Below are positions 9,276-18,099 of a stretch of 64,000 nucleotides of DNA, one piece after another (the first letter of the stretch is position 1; the number at the start of each line of letters is the position of its first letter). The notes beneath the pieces were generated by a model. The model searched no databases. It saw only the letters and a list, made by a program, of their open reading frames with translations, and was not told the origin of the DNA. Both the position numbers and the translations under genes were made by a program. This stretch comes from Dyadobacter sp. CY312 (lineage in GTDB: Bacteria > Bacteroidota > Bacteroidia > Cytophagales > Spirosomataceae). Location: positions 248,001 to 312,000 of the forward strand of contig NZ_JAJUXG010000003.1 of the NCBI RefSeq assembly GCF_021390535.1, given 5' to 3'.

Positions 9276-9971
9276 ATGAGTTCCTTTAAAGTAGACATCC
9301 TGTCATTTGAGACTATCAATGAACTTCCCAATTCATGGGAAAAGAGCGACTATCTGGCTTTGTTGAATAATATAGATTATGACAATCCGGAAGAAATCAA
9401 AGACGCAGAGTTGAAAGAAATGTGTCTGATGGCACTCACAGACTTTGAACCTGCCGAAGCTGCCAAAATTGTTTTGGACTACGTGGTGAACGAAAGACTC
9501 ACAGACGGGCAGATCGAAAATCTTTCACATGAAATATTGACAGAGAAGCTTTGGGAGGAATACCCGGAGTTGTCGCTGCATCCGGATTTTTTCAGAGCCA
9601 CGCAATTGCTGTATCAGGCATACAATGGCAAATTCCCAAGAGCAGAAGCTGTGCAGTTTCAAATCCAGATTACGGCCGCAGATGGTGATTTAAGTCTTTT
9701 TGAAACCAATCCCGAAGCGCCGATACTGAGATTACTTGCAGCCGGAATGTCTGATCGAAGCCTGATCCACCGTTTGTTTTCCGATCAGCTCGAAAGTTCC
9801 GAATTTCAGGAAGCCAAACACATCCTATGGCAGCTTAATCCGATTTCGAAAGATGAGAAATCTTTAACGTATGAGATTGTAAGTTCATCTTACTGGCTTG
9901 ATGATATTAAATATGCAGACAGCTTCGAAGCTGAAACACATGCTGATGAACAAGCCGAGGAAGAAGACTAA
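9276..9971 (+). CDS. Conserved-looking soluble protein of unknown function
   Basis: Not recognised. 231 residues, very acidic, no signal peptide and no membrane segment, so cytoplasmic. It reads as mostly alpha-helical, with short Leu/Ala-rich helices (for example LKEMCLMALTDFEPAEAAKIVLDY broken into two helices near residues 45-68), and ends in a Glu/Asp-rich tail. It has its own promoter region and a strong terminator at 9994-10038, so it is a single-gene unit. The ATG at 9276 follows an A-rich leader. The compact regulated unit argues for a real gene, but nothing in the sequence states a function. Confidence 0.85.
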   Translation: MSSFKVDILSFETINELPNSWEKSDYLALLNNIDYDNPEEIKDAELKEMCLMALTDFEPAEAAKIVLDYVVNERLTDGQIENLSHEILTEKLWEEYPELSLHPDFFRATQLLYQAYNGKFPRAEAVQFQIQITAADGDLSLFETNPEAPILRLLAAGMSDRSLIHRLFSDQLESSEFQEAKHILWQLNPISKDEKSLTYEIVSSSYWLDDIKYADSFEAETHADEQAEEED

Positions 9972-9993
9972 TTAATAAGTCACAGAATTACCA

Positions 9994-10038
9994 GCCAGAC
10001 AAATGCAGGTCTTCCTGTACTTGTCTGGCTTTTTTTTA
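9994..10038 (+). terminator. Rho-independent terminator
   Basis: Stem AGCCAGACAA (9994-10003) pairs with TTGTCTGGCT (10022-10031) and is followed by eight T residues. It ends the single-gene unit at 9276-9971. Confidence 0.9.
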
Positions 10039-10130
10039 TAATGTTTTTCATGAATCACCTTCGTATAGAAGTAGCCAAGTGGAAAATTTCTATTTTTAAA
10101 TGTACATCCGCTACATAATTGCCACAACTT

Positions 10131-11867
10131 ATGTCACTACGTCTGCTTTACCTTCTATTAAGCCTGGTTGTATCCATGCCAGCCATTGCACAATATCAAA
10201 CCCGATTTGAAAAAAGTGGCGGAACGCAAACTCCAACCTACGAAGAAGGTATTGCCTTTTACAAACAGCTTGCCAAAAACTTCCCGCAGATCCGGATCAC
10301 AGAAAAAGGACAAACCGACAGTGGAAAACCGCTTCATCTAGTGGTTTATTCCCGAAATAAAACTTTTGACATTTCGAAATTGAAGGCTCAGGGCAAAGCA
10401 ATCTTGCTTATCAACAACGCCATACATCCCGGCGAACCAGATGGCGTGGATGCATCCATGCTTCTGCTAAGAGACATAGCGCTTCATCCTGCAAAATTTC
10501 CGGAACTGGACAGCGTTGTGCTGGCCATCATTCCGTTTTATAACATTGGCGGCGCACTCAATAGAAACAGTACAACACGGACAAATCAGAACGGACCGGA
10601 GGAATACGGATTCCGTGGGAATGCCAGGAACTTTGACCTGAATCGCGATTTTATCAAAAATGATACACGCAACGCAAGAAGCTTTGCAGAAATATTTCAT
10701 GAACTGGATCCTGATCTCTTTGCCGATACGCATGTGAGCAACGGGGCCGATTACCAGTATGTGATTACGCTGGACTATGCTCAGAAAGATAAATTGGGTG
10801 GCTCGTTAGGCAATTTCAATGATCAGGTTTTTCTTCCGTATATGTACAAACATTTGAAGGAAGCAGGGTTTGAAGCAACACCTTACGTCAATGCGTGGGG
10901 ACAAACGCCCGACAAAGGCTTTGTTCAGTTCCCGGACTGGCCCAGGTATTCAACAGGATATGCCGCGCTGTTCCACACAATTGGCGTCATGACAGAAACG
11001 CACATGCTGAAACCGTATGACCAGCGTGTGAAATCTACTTATGCCTATCTGCATGGAAATCTAAAATTCCTGGCGGCTCAGCGCAAGCAATTGCTCCAAC
11101 TCAGGAAAGAGACAAAAGAAGCCGTAAAATCACAGGAGAAGTTTGCGATAAGCTGGCAGGTGAATAAAGACAAAAGTTCGCAAATCGACTTTAAAGGGTA
11201 TGAGCCGGAATACATCCCAAGTAAAATAAGCGGACAAAACCGGCTTCATTATAACAGAGAGAAACCATTTACAAAGCTGATTCCCTTTTACGATACCTAC
11301 GTCCCTCTTGATGTGGTGACAAAACCAAAGGCCTATATTATTCCACAAGGATGGTTTAATGTCGTTGATCTGTTAAAACTAAACAAGGTGAAAGTTGAGC
11401 AGCTGGAGAAAGACACCGAAATAGAAGTGGAATCTTATTACATAACCGCATACGAGTCACCAAAACAACCTTTTGAAGGTCATTACTGGCATACAGGAGT
11501 AACTTTAAAACCGCAGATTCAAAAGGTTAAATTCAAAAAAGGTGACTGGTATATTCCTGTGAATCAATGGACAAACAGGTACATCATCGAGACGCTGGAA
11601 CCGAAAGCGGTTGATTCGTTTTTCAAATGGAATTTCTTTGACACAATTCTGCAATCCAAAGAACATTTCTCTGCTTATGTATTTGAAGACACGGCAGCAG
11701 AGCTTCTTGGAAAATCACCAGACCTAAAAAAGAAACTGGATGAAAAGAAAAAGAGCGACCCCGAATTTGCGAAAAACGGGGACGCTCAATTGAATTTCAT
11801 TTATGAAAACTCACCGTATGCTGAGAAGGAATATCAACGTTATCCGGTGTTCAGAGTCTTGAAGTAA
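10131..11867 (+). CDS. Secreted M14-family zinc carboxypeptidase-like protein
   Basis: Metallopeptidase of 578 residues with a Sec signal (LLYLLLSLVVSMPAIAQ). Zinc ligands of the M14 fold are visible: HPGE gives His99 and Glu102, and DTHVSNG gives His201. TETHM supplies the likely general-base Glu near 289, and RNFDLNRDF carries substrate-binding residues. The first 300 residues are the catalytic domain; the last 270 form an unassigned beta-rich extension typical of larger Bacteroidota members. It would trim peptides in the periplasm or outside the cell. I chose the ATG at 10131 because the in-frame TTG at 10119 would put four residues before the signal peptide. It is convergent with the next gene. 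Confidence 0.92.
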   Translation: MSLRLLYLLLSLVVSMPAIAQYQTRFEKSGGTQTPTYEEGIAFYKQLAKNFPQIRITEKGQTDSGKPLHLVVYSRNKTFDISKLKAQGKAILLINNAIHPGEPDGVDASMLLLRDIALHPAKFPELDSVVLAIIPFYNIGGALNRNSTTRTNQNGPEEYGFRGNARNFDLNRDFIKNDTRNARSFAEIFHELDPDLFADTHVSNGADYQYVITLDYAQKDKLGGSLGNFNDQVFLPYMYKHLKEAGFEATPYVNAWGQTPDKGFVQFPDWPRYSTGYAALFHTIGVMTETHMLKPYDQRVKSTYAYLHGNLKFLAAQRKQLLQLRKETKEAVKSQEKFAISWQVNKDKSSQIDFKGYEPEYIPSKISGQNRLHYNREKPFTKLIPFYDTYVPLDVVTKPKAYIIPQGWFNVVDLLKLNKVKVEQLEKDTEIEVESYYITAYESPKQPFEGHYWHTGVTLKPQIQKVKFKKGDWYIPVNQWTNRYIIETLEPKAVDSFFKWNFFDTILQSKEHFSAYVFEDTAAELLGKSPDLKKKLDEKKKSDPEFAKNGDAQLNFIYENSPYAEKEYQRYPVFRVLK

Positions 11868-11871
11868 CCGG

Positions 11872-12693
11872 TTAAAAACGGAAGCCAAGGTTAAAATTGA
11901 ATTCTCCTGTGATCCTCACGTTATCGCGATTGATGGTGCTGCCTCCAAAGTCTCTCCGGTTAATATAACGGGAGCCTAGTCCTCCGTTCAAGGTGATTTG
12001 AAAATGCTGGGTGATTTGAAAATTGATATAATTATTAACCAAAACACCTAGTCTGAAATTATCCACAGTCCTTTCGGAAGAGATATAAGTGTTTGTTGCC
12101 GGAACATATATACTTTCATAATTTCTCACTTTGCCAAAACCTGTAAACACGTTTGGCCCCACAGCATAAGTGACTTTTCTCTGACCAAAAGGATAAATTT
12201 TTACACCAGGTGATGCATAAAAGTAGCTGTTCCCACCTGAATTGGATCCGTAATTAAAACCATAACTATCGGGGAATATCAGACTAACCGGCAAGATAAT
12301 ACCTACGATCTGGCGCTTGTCGACCAGGATTTCATAACTGAGGCCAATTCCTGGCCCGCTGTCTAATGCCTTAAAAGGAGAAAAATTTATCATATTTTTC
12401 CCAAACGCCTCATCGTAATTAACAACCGGGCTGCGTCGTGATCGCGGATCAATACGATTGCTTATCACAACCGTTTCTCCATTCCCAAACTCGATCTGTT
12501 TCAGTTCACTTTTTCTGATCACAAAATTGGCGCTGTTCATATCGTTATTCAGCTTGTAAGTCACTTTATCAACACCAACCTCTGTTACCTTTCCTTTTAT
12601 CTCTGTTCCATTCTTCTTCACAATTACATCTTGTGCCTGAGCCCCGTATAAGAAAATCAGACTAAAAAGGACCTGGATGAATAGCTTTTTCAT
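11872..12693 (-). CDS. Secreted or outer-membrane protein, beta-rich
   Basis: Unknown function, 273 residues. A Sec signal (MKKLFIQVLFSLIFLYGAQAQ) is followed by a small beta domain of about 70 residues (IVKKNGTEIKGKVTEVG...), like the short N-terminal domains of many Bacteroidota envelope proteins. The rest alternates short amphipathic strands and ends in aromatic NLGFRF, the usual terminal signature of outer-membrane barrels. It therefore probably sits in the outer membrane as a small barrel with a periplasmic plug-like domain. It is monocistronic and its stop lies 4 nt from the stop of the M14 peptidase gene. Confidence 0.87.
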   Translation of the reverse strand: MKKLFIQVLFSLIFLYGAQAQDVIVKKNGTEIKGKVTEVGVDKVTYKLNNDMNSANFVIRKSELKQIEFGNGETVVISNRIDPRSRRSPVVNYDEAFGKNMINFSPFKALDSGPGIGLSYEILVDKRQIVGIILPVSLIFPDSYGFNYGSNSGGNSYFYASPGVKIYPFGQRKVTYAVGPNVFTGFGKVRNYESIYVPATNTYISSERTVDNFRLGVLVNNYINFQITQHFQITLNGGLGSRYINRRDFGGSTINRDNVRITGEFNFNLGFRF

Positions 12694-13002
12694 TTTAATA
12701 TAGGATGATTATCGGGATAATATACAGGAACAAATAGAATTTACCTAAGCTAATAGGACCAACAGTTACACAGCTAAATTATAAGAAACAAAACGAATGA
12801 CATTGGTTGTAACTGTTTTGCCAATATTAAATTATTTATATTACGTTCAGTATTTAACTCCTGCAAAGACCTATTGAACGTTTAAAACTTCTAAACTGTT
12901 AGGTGTATAATGTTGTGGTCAACTTAAAACGATCACGCATTATTTTAATTTTTGCTCTTTCCATTTTTGAATAATTTGGTGGAGCGTTTTTAACACAACC
13001 AA
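12694..13002. other. 309-bp divergent promoter region
   Basis: AT-rich spacer between the minus-strand envelope gene and the RNA helicase. It must hold both promoters, but I could not identify an exact TAnnTTTG box with a matching upstream TTTG. The part just before the helicase is T-rich and could form a cold-responsive leader, as in some helicase genes, but no clear structure is visible. Confidence 0.4.
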
Positions 13003-14145
13003 ATGACATTTCAAGAATTAGACCTCATTGAGCCTATTTCCAAGGCTCTGACAGAAGAAGGATACAATACCCCCACCCCCATTCAGTCGAAAGCAATCCC
13101 ACTTATTTTAAAACAAAGAGATTTACTGGGCTGCGCACAAACCGGAACCGGAAAAACAGCAGCGTTTGCAATTCCTATTTTGCAGCTTCTTCAGAACAGA
13201 CCACTGGATAAGTGGGAAAAAGCAAGAATAAGAACTTTGATATTGACTCCCACGCGTGAGCTTGCCATCCAGATCGGAGAAAGTTTCGCAGCTTACGGAA
13301 GACACACCAACATCAAACATACCGTAATCTTTGGCGGTGTTGGACAAAAACCACAAACTGATGCGCTGCATAAAGGTGTTGACGTTTTGATTGCCACACC
13401 AGGCCGTTTACTTGATCTTATCAATCAAGGTTTTATAAAACTGAACCAACTGGAAATATTTGTTCTGGACGAAGCCGACCGTATGTTGGATATGGGTTTT
13501 GTACATGACGTAAAAAAGGTGATTAAATTATTGCCAGCTAAACGCCAGTCGCTGTTTTTCTCAGCAACCATGCCGCCTGCAATTATGACCCTTGCCGATA
13601 CGATTCTGACAAATCCTGCGAAAGTGGAAGTAACTCCTGTTTCTTCAACTGCGGATACGATCAAGCAGTCTGTTTTCTTTGTAGACAAATCGGATAAAAA
13701 CTCTTTGTTGCTTCACATTTTGAGCGATCAGACTATTGCTACCGCTTTGGTATTTACCAGAACAAAACATGGTGCCGATAAGGTTGTGAAAGTGCTTCGC
13801 AAAGCTGGCGTTACTTCCGAAGCGATTCACGGAAATAAGTCGCAGAACGCACGCCAGAATGCGCTTAAAAACTTTAAAAGCCAAACCACCCGTGTATTGG
13901 TGGCAACAGACATAGCTGCGCGTGGAATTGATGTTGATGACCTTACCCACGTGATCAACTATGAAATCCCAAACATCCCTGAAACCTATGTACACCGTAT
14001 CGGTAGAACAGGGCGTGCGGGTGCGAAAGGAACAGCACTTTCATTCTGTGATATTGAAGAGAAACCATATCTGAAAGATATTCACAAACTGATTGCTAAA
14101 AATATTCCTGTCGTGAAGGATCATCCTTATGACGCAGGAAGGTAA
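13003..14145 (+). CDS. DEAD-box ATP-dependent RNA helicase, RhlE-like
   Basis: RNA-unwinding ATPase of 380 residues. All core motifs are visible in order: Q motif (GYNTPTPIQ), motif I AQTGTGKT at 45-52, PTRELAI, TPGRLLD, motif II DEAD near 156, SAT, and in the second RecA domain RGIDVDD and HRIGRTGRAG. It stops soon after the helicase core and so lacks the basic C-terminal tail of longer RhlE proteins. Likely roles are ribosome assembly and mRNA turnover, particularly in the cold. It is a single gene with its own terminator at 14170-14217. The exact paralogue (RhlE, CsdA or other) cannot be fixed from the core alone. Confidence 0.95.
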   Translation: MTFQELDLIEPISKALTEEGYNTPTPIQSKAIPLILKQRDLLGCAQTGTGKTAAFAIPILQLLQNRPLDKWEKARIRTLILTPTRELAIQIGESFAAYGRHTNIKHTVIFGGVGQKPQTDALHKGVDVLIATPGRLLDLINQGFIKLNQLEIFVLDEADRMLDMGFVHDVKKVIKLLPAKRQSLFFSATMPPAIMTLADTILTNPAKVEVTPVSSTADTIKQSVFFVDKSDKNSLLLHILSDQTIATALVFTRTKHGADKVVKVLRKAGVTSEAIHGNKSQNARQNALKNFKSQTTRVLVATDIAARGIDVDDLTHVINYEIPNIPETYVHRIGRTGRAGAKGTALSFCDIEEKPYLKDIHKLIAKNIPVVKDHPYDAGR

Positions 14146-14169
14146 GCAACCAACAATCTGAAAATTTAC

Positions 14170-14217
14170 AACCGCAAAAGTGAACCGAACCGTTTACTTT
14201 TGCGGTTTATTTTTTAT
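14170..14217 (+). terminator. Rho-independent terminator
   Basis: Sixteen-bp stem AACCGCAAAAGTGAAC (14170-14185) pairs with 14192-14207 (one G-T pair) and is followed by a T-rich run. It ends the helicase transcript and lies before the rhodanese start. Confidence 0.9.
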
Positions 14218-14247
14218 AAGATTTTAGTAAAGCAAGCTTATTTAACA

Positions 14248-14553
14248 ATGCCGAAAAATACGTACTCAGATATATCCCTTTCAGAAATGAAAGAAATCCA
14301 AAGGCAGGAAGATACCGTTGTGATTGATGTTCGTGAAGGTTGGGAATTTGAGGAATTTAACGAAGGCGGGATCAATATTCCATTGGCGGAGATCCGGGAA
14401 AAACGTTCACTGGCAGCTGATTTCAATACCATTGTTGTAATATGCACCAATGGCGTCCGGAGCAAAGTTGCCGCTATGGATTACTGTCGCATTCCCGAAT
14501 GGAACGACAAAAAAATTCTTCATGTGAAGGGAGGCATTATAGAGTCGGAATGA
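14248..14553 (+). CDS. Rhodanese-like domain protein
   Basis: Single rhodanese domain, 101 residues. It has VIDVREGWEF (Asp27, Arg29) and the active-site loop ICTNGVRS with Cys66, the residue that carries the persulfide sulfur in sulfurtransferases. The loop is six residues with Arg at the end, as in single-domain PspE/GlpE-type proteins. No signal peptide, so cytoplasmic. I place the start at ATG 14248 because longer versions would begin inside the helicase terminator. It probably moves sulfur or acts as a redox carrier; the sulfur acceptor is unknown. Confidence 0.9.
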   Translation: MPKNTYSDISLSEMKEIQRQEDTVVIDVREGWEFEEFNEGGINIPLAEIREKRSLAADFNTIVVICTNGVRSKVAAMDYCRIPEWNDKKILHVKGGIIESE

Positions 14554-14717
14554 GCAAATACTTATAGCTGCTCAGGCACTATGTAATATATTAGAATCTT
14601 AGAAAAGGGCCTAATGCTAAAATAAAACATACTGTATCAACAAAAACGCCATAAAAATGAAGATTTTCATGGCGCGCGTTATGATATATAGAACTATCGT
14701 GCGAAAAGCACCAATGA

Positions 14718-15497
14718 TCAAACATCCAACTCTCCCTCAAAAACCCTTACCGCGGGGCCAATCAAATAAATATCATCAAATTGCCCTGGAATACGTTCAT
14801 TGTAGGAAACCTGCAAATTGCCTCCGATAGTTTCAACCGAAATAGGTCCTTCCCACCCTTCACGAATGTGGGCAGATAATGCACAGGCAGTAACACCGGT
14901 TCCACAGGAATAGGTTTCGTCTTCAACACCTCTTTCATAGGTTCTGACGCTCAGGTTATTTTCCCCCAGAACCTGAATAAAGTTCACGTTTGTTCCACCA
15001 ACCGGACCAAATACAGGACCATAGCGAATATCCTTTCCGATTTCTACCACGTTGGTTTCTTCAATATCGTCTACATAAGTGACATAATGTGGTGAGCCCG
15101 TATTCATGAAATCATATTCCTCATACAGCTCTACTTTGCTAACCGGCGACATTTTCAGTCGGATAATTTCGTCTGTTGCAGTTGCTTCATGCGGGCCGTC
15201 AACGGCTATAAATGTAGTGTCTGTTTCAAAAAGCCCAAGATCATGTGCAAATCTGACAACACAGCGACCACCATTTCCGCACATACTTCCTTCTCCGCCA
15301 TCTGCATTGAAGTATACCATCCGGAAATCGTAACCTTCGGCATTTTGAAGCAAGATTAACCCATCTGCTCCGATTCCAAACCGACGATGACAAAGTGATG
15401 CGATCAATTCCTGTGAAACCGGAAAAGTGGCCGAACGATCATCAACCATAACGAAATCATTACCCGTGCCCTGATATTTATAAAATGCGATTTTCAT
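14718..15497 (-). CDS. dapF: Diaminopimelate epimerase
   Basis: Converts LL- to meso-diaminopimelate for lysine and peptidoglycan synthesis in the cytoplasm. The 259-residue protein shows the TGNDFVMVDD start and both catalytic cysteines: Cys73 in GSMCGNGGRC and Cys198 in YSCGTGVTA. Substrate-binding residues include GTNVNF and ERGVEDET. Its length is normal for the family. It lies downstream of rplS on the same strand, but a terminator and a repeat-like stretch (15504-15660) separate the two, so it is probably transcribed on its own. No oddities. Confidence 0.97.
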   Translation of the reverse strand: MKIAFYKYQGTGNDFVMVDDRSATFPVSQELIASLCHRRFGIGADGLILLQNAEGYDFRMVYFNADGGEGSMCGNGGRCVVRFAHDLGLFETDTTFIAVDGPHEATATDEIIRLKMSPVSKVELYEEYDFMNTGSPHYVTYVDDIEETNVVEIGKDIRYGPVFGPVGGTNVNFIQVLGENNLSVRTYERGVEDETYSCGTGVTACALSAHIREGWEGPISVETIGGNLQVSYNERIPGQFDDIYLIGPAVRVFEGELDV

Positions 15498-15503
15498 TTC
15501 TTA

Positions 15504-15539
15504 GAAGCTTTTAGCCAATAGCAGTTAGCCATTAGCTTT
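15504..15539. repeat. Short intergenic repeat with TTAGC/GCTAA modules
   Basis: Just upstream of dapF. The sequence is built from inverted and direct copies of TTAGCCA and CATTAGC, matching similar stretches at 15630-15661, 20624-20680, 34219-34268, 35504-35540 and 55797-55838. It looks like a degenerate REP-type element. Confidence 0.5.
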
Positions 15540-15629
15540 TCCTATTAACTTAAATTTAATTGCGACAGTTCAGTGATAAGTTAAGAATTCGAAAGTCTAT
15601 AAGTTCCTAGCTTAAATTGTACCAGCCAT

Positions 15630-15661
15630 AAAAGCTAACAGCCTATCAGCTAATAGCTATA
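15630..15661. repeat. Short intergenic repeat with AGCTAATAGC module
   Basis: Contains AAAGCTAACAGC and CAGCTAATAGCTAT, a second member of the dispersed intergenic family, between dapF and rplS. Confidence 0.45.
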
Positions 15662-15696
15662 AAAAGAAAACCCTGCAAGAAAAAGATCGTGCAGGG
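15661..15696 (-). terminator. Rho-independent terminator of rplS
   Basis: Read on the minus strand, TGCAGGG/CCCTGCA arms (15690-15696 with 15671-15677) sit around an A/T-rich loop and are followed by a T-rich run at 15661-15670. It lies 28 nt after the rplS stop. Confidence 0.8.
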
Positions 15697-15723
15697 CTTC
15701 AAATTTCTTAGCTAATTGCTGTA

Positions 15724-16089
15724 TTAAGCTTTTGCTACTTTAAGCTCCTTAATACGAGCTGCTTTACCCTGACGTCCACGTAAGAAGAACAAACGTGCAC
15801 GGCGAACTTTACCGCGACGAAGTAATTCAATTTTAGAAATACTTGGAGAAAGGATTGGGAATACACGTTCAACCGCGATTCCGTTTGATATCTTACGTAC
15901 TGTGAAAGTTTCACCGCTCGCGCTAAGGTTACGGCGTTGCATTACAGTACCCTGAAATTGCTGAATACGCTCTTTGTTACCTTCTCTGATCTTAACGTGT
16001 ACGTTAATCGTGTCGCCTGATTTAAATTCAGGATACTCGGCTTTACGATTTTCAATCGTAGCTTCTACGAGTTTAATAAGTTCGCTCAT
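15724..16089 (-). CDS. rplS: 50S ribosomal protein L19
   Basis: Ribosomal protein at the 30S/50S interface. The 121-residue product has the family blocks [40 protein letters not shown]-like ([13 protein letters not shown]) and the basic C-terminal [15 protein letters not shown]. Length is normal. In many bacteria rplS follows trmD and rimM; here it stands alone with its own leader and terminator. A -7-like box is visible at 16182-16189. Confidence 0.98.
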   Translation of the reverse strand: MSELIKLVEATIENRKAEYPEFKSGDTINVHVKIREGNKERIQQFQGTVMQRRNLSASGETFTVRKISNGIAVERVFPILSPSISKIELLRRGKVRRARLFFLRGRQGKAARIKELKVAKA

Positions 16090-16181
16090 GACGAAAAATT
16101 TTTATAATTTAATAAATTGAGCAGTTTCCAGCGGATGAGGTGACGCCCCTTCATTCAAAACAGCTTTTGCGAAAACGAGTG

Positions 16182-16189
16182 CAAAGCTA
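16182..16189 (-). promoter_or_regulatory. Likely -7 box of rplS promoter
   Basis: On the minus strand this reads TAGCTTTG, an exact match to the Bacteroidota -7 consensus TAnnTTTG. It would give an rplS leader of roughly 85 nt. No clear -33 TTTG is seen at the usual distance. Confidence 0.45.
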
Positions 16190-16345
16190 ATTTTTTTTCT
16201 CGTTAAAAGAAAGTGTTACACGGTTTTAGGAAGAAATTAATCACTCGAATCCTCATACGGACGCATACAGCCTTAAAGCGGCGCAATATTTGTAGAAACT
16301 AAGGGCAAATTGAATCAGATTACAGGCATTGAAATACGATTTCAA

Positions 16346-17827
16346 ATGAAAATATTTAACACAGAGCAGATCCGGCAGGCCGATGCTTTCACCATTGCCA
16401 ACGAGCCAATATCTTCCATCAATCTGATGGAACGCGCTTCCACAGCTTTTGTACGCTGGTTCTGCGACCAGTTTGTGCATACGCGACCCATTGCCATTTT
16501 TTGTGGCAAAGGAAATAATGGAGGAGACGGACTTGCCATCGCCAGGCTTTTGTGCGAGCGATCTTACCAAGTTAAAGTTTTTATTATTGAACACAGTGCG
16601 AATGCCTCAGTGGATTTTCAATCGAATCTCACAAAACTGAAAAACCACACAACGCCAACTCATGTATATAAAATAAAAGATTTGCCTCACCTCCCGGCCA
16701 ACACGATTGTAATCGACGCCATATTAGGATCTGGTCTATCACGTCCTGCAACGGAAATTTTGGCAGAAGTGATTGACGCTTTAAACAAAACACGCAACAA
16801 AATCATTTCGGTAGATATTGCCAGTGGGCTGTATGCCGATAAGCTCAATGGAAAGGATGATGTGATCATTAAACCGCAATGCACCGTTTCCTTTCAATTT
16901 CCTAAACTTGCGTTTTTGCTACCTCAAAATGCAGATTTTGTTGGAAACTGGCATGTTGTTGATATTGGGATCCATCCGGAATTTATTAACAATACAGACA
17001 CTCCTTACCATTTCACAGACCAGATCACTGCCGAAAAGCTTATTACACCCAGACGAAAATTCTCTCACAAAGGGACGTTCGGCCATGCTTTAATTCTTGC
17101 CGGTAGCTACGGAAAAATAGGTGCGGCAGTGTTGTCAGGAAAAGCGTGCTTAAGATCAGGAGTTGGCTTACTAACGATGCATATTCCGGCCTGCGGTTAT
17201 GATATTATGCAGATTGCCATCCCGGAAGCAATGGCAACAGTTGATTCCGGTCTAAAACATTTAACAGAACTGCCAGATGTTGAAACCTATTCTGCCATCG
17301 GAATAGGGCCAGGTTTAAGTCAGGAAAAACCGACAGTATTGCTATTGGAAAAGTTAATAAAAACTGCGAAGGCAAGTTTGGTCATCGACGCAGATGCTTT
17401 AAATCTTCTGGCTCAGAATCAGCATTTACTCAGTATACTGCCCAAAGAAACCATTTTAACACCACATCAAAAAGAGTTTCAAAGACTTGCGGGTGAAAGC
17501 AGTGATGAATTTGCAAGACTGGAACTGGCGCGTGATTTCGCAAAAAAATATCAGGTCATCATATGCCTGAAAGGGGCTAATACCGCTGTAATCCTAAGTA
17601 ATGGAGATGTTCATTTCAATTCGACGGGAAATGCCGGAATGGCAACTGGCGGCACAGGAGACGTTTTAACAGGAATTATTACGGCACTTTTGGCGCAGGG
17701 CTATTCGCCTGAACATGCAGCGACTTTGGGCGTATATCAACATGGTTTGGCCGGCGACCGGGCCGTAGGAAAAAGAGGAATGAGTGCCATGATTGCCTCG
17801 GATGTAATAGATAACCTGGGCTGGTAA
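16346..17827 (+). CDS. nnr: Bifunctional NAD(P)H-hydrate epimerase / ADP-dependent dehydratase
   Basis: Repairs hydrated NADH and NADPH. The N-terminal half (about residues 1-215) is the epimerase: GKGNNGGDGLAIARLL, DAILGSGL and SVDIASGL. The C-terminal half (225-493) is the ribokinase-like dehydratase: GSYGKIGAAVLSGKACLRSG, IGIGPGL, VIDADALNLL, LTPHQKEFQRL and GTGDVLTGI. The 493-residue fusion is the usual bacterial form. I start at ATG 16346 (MKIFNTEQIRQAD), the normal beginning of the family; the in-frame ATG-less extension to 16310 adds no conserved sequence. It is followed 44 nt later by a toxin-antitoxin-like pair. Confidence 0.95.
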   Translation: MKIFNTEQIRQADAFTIANEPISSINLMERASTAFVRWFCDQFVHTRPIAIFCGKGNNGGDGLAIARLLCERSYQVKVFIIEHSANASVDFQSNLTKLKNHTTPTHVYKIKDLPHLPANTIVIDAILGSGLSRPATEILAEVIDALNKTRNKIISVDIASGLYADKLNGKDDVIIKPQCTVSFQFPKLAFLLPQNADFVGNWHVVDIGIHPEFINNTDTPYHFTDQITAEKLITPRRKFSHKGTFGHALILAGSYGKIGAAVLSGKACLRSGVGLLTMHIPACGYDIMQIAIPEAMATVDSGLKHLTELPDVETYSAIGIGPGLSQEKPTVLLLEKLIKTAKASLVIDADALNLLAQNQHLLSILPKETILTPHQKEFQRLAGESSDEFARLELARDFAKKYQVIICLKGANTAVILSNGDVHFNSTGNAGMATGGTGDVLTGIITALLAQGYSPEHAATLGVYQHGLAGDRAVGKRGMSAMIASDVIDNLGW

Positions 17828-17844
17828 ATAAGCGGGATTTAGAG

Positions 17845-17852
17845 TAAATTTG
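17845..17852 (+). promoter_or_regulatory. Possible -7 box before DUF433/DUF5615 pair
   Basis: TAAATTTG matches TAnnTTTG and lies 20 nt before the DUF433 ATG, so the pair may have its own promoter. No TTTG is seen at the usual -33 distance. Confidence 0.35.
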
Positions 17853-17871
17853 TTTTATATAAACACAACAC

Positions 17872-18099
17872 ATGGAACATCTTGAAAGAATTACCATCGA
17901 TCCCTCCATCTGTCACGGTAAACCATGCATCCGTGGAATGCGTTGGCCAGTGGAAGTTATTATGGATATGTTAAGCTCTGGAATGTCTTCTGATGAAATT
18001 CTTGAAGATCATACTGAGTTGGAAAAGAATGATATTCTTGCCTGTTTGAGCTATGCAAAACTTTTGGTTTCCGGTCGGATTATTGGCGAAGCTGCGTGA
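17872..18099 (+). CDS. DUF433 domain protein, probable antitoxin
   Basis: 75 residues. The order ITIDPSICHGKPCIRGMRWPVEVI...LSSGMSSDEILEDH...DILACLSYA is the DUF433 signature: a short beta part followed by a winged-helix-like helical bundle. DUF433 genes are commonly followed by DUF5615 PIN-like genes and are thought to act as the DNA-binding antitoxin. Here the stop overlaps the next ATG by one base (TGATG at 18097-18101), the tight coupling expected for such a pair. A promoter-like box is close upstream. Antitoxin function is inferred from family and context. Confidence 0.88.
   Translation: MEHLERITIDPSICHGKPCIRGMRWPVEVIMDMLSSGMSSDEILEDHTELEKNDILACLSYAKLLVSGRIIGEAA

Noticed and set aside
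14200..14247. Longer start for the rhodanese gene (TTG at 14200)
   Set aside because: It would begin inside the helicase terminator; ATG 14248 is a better start.
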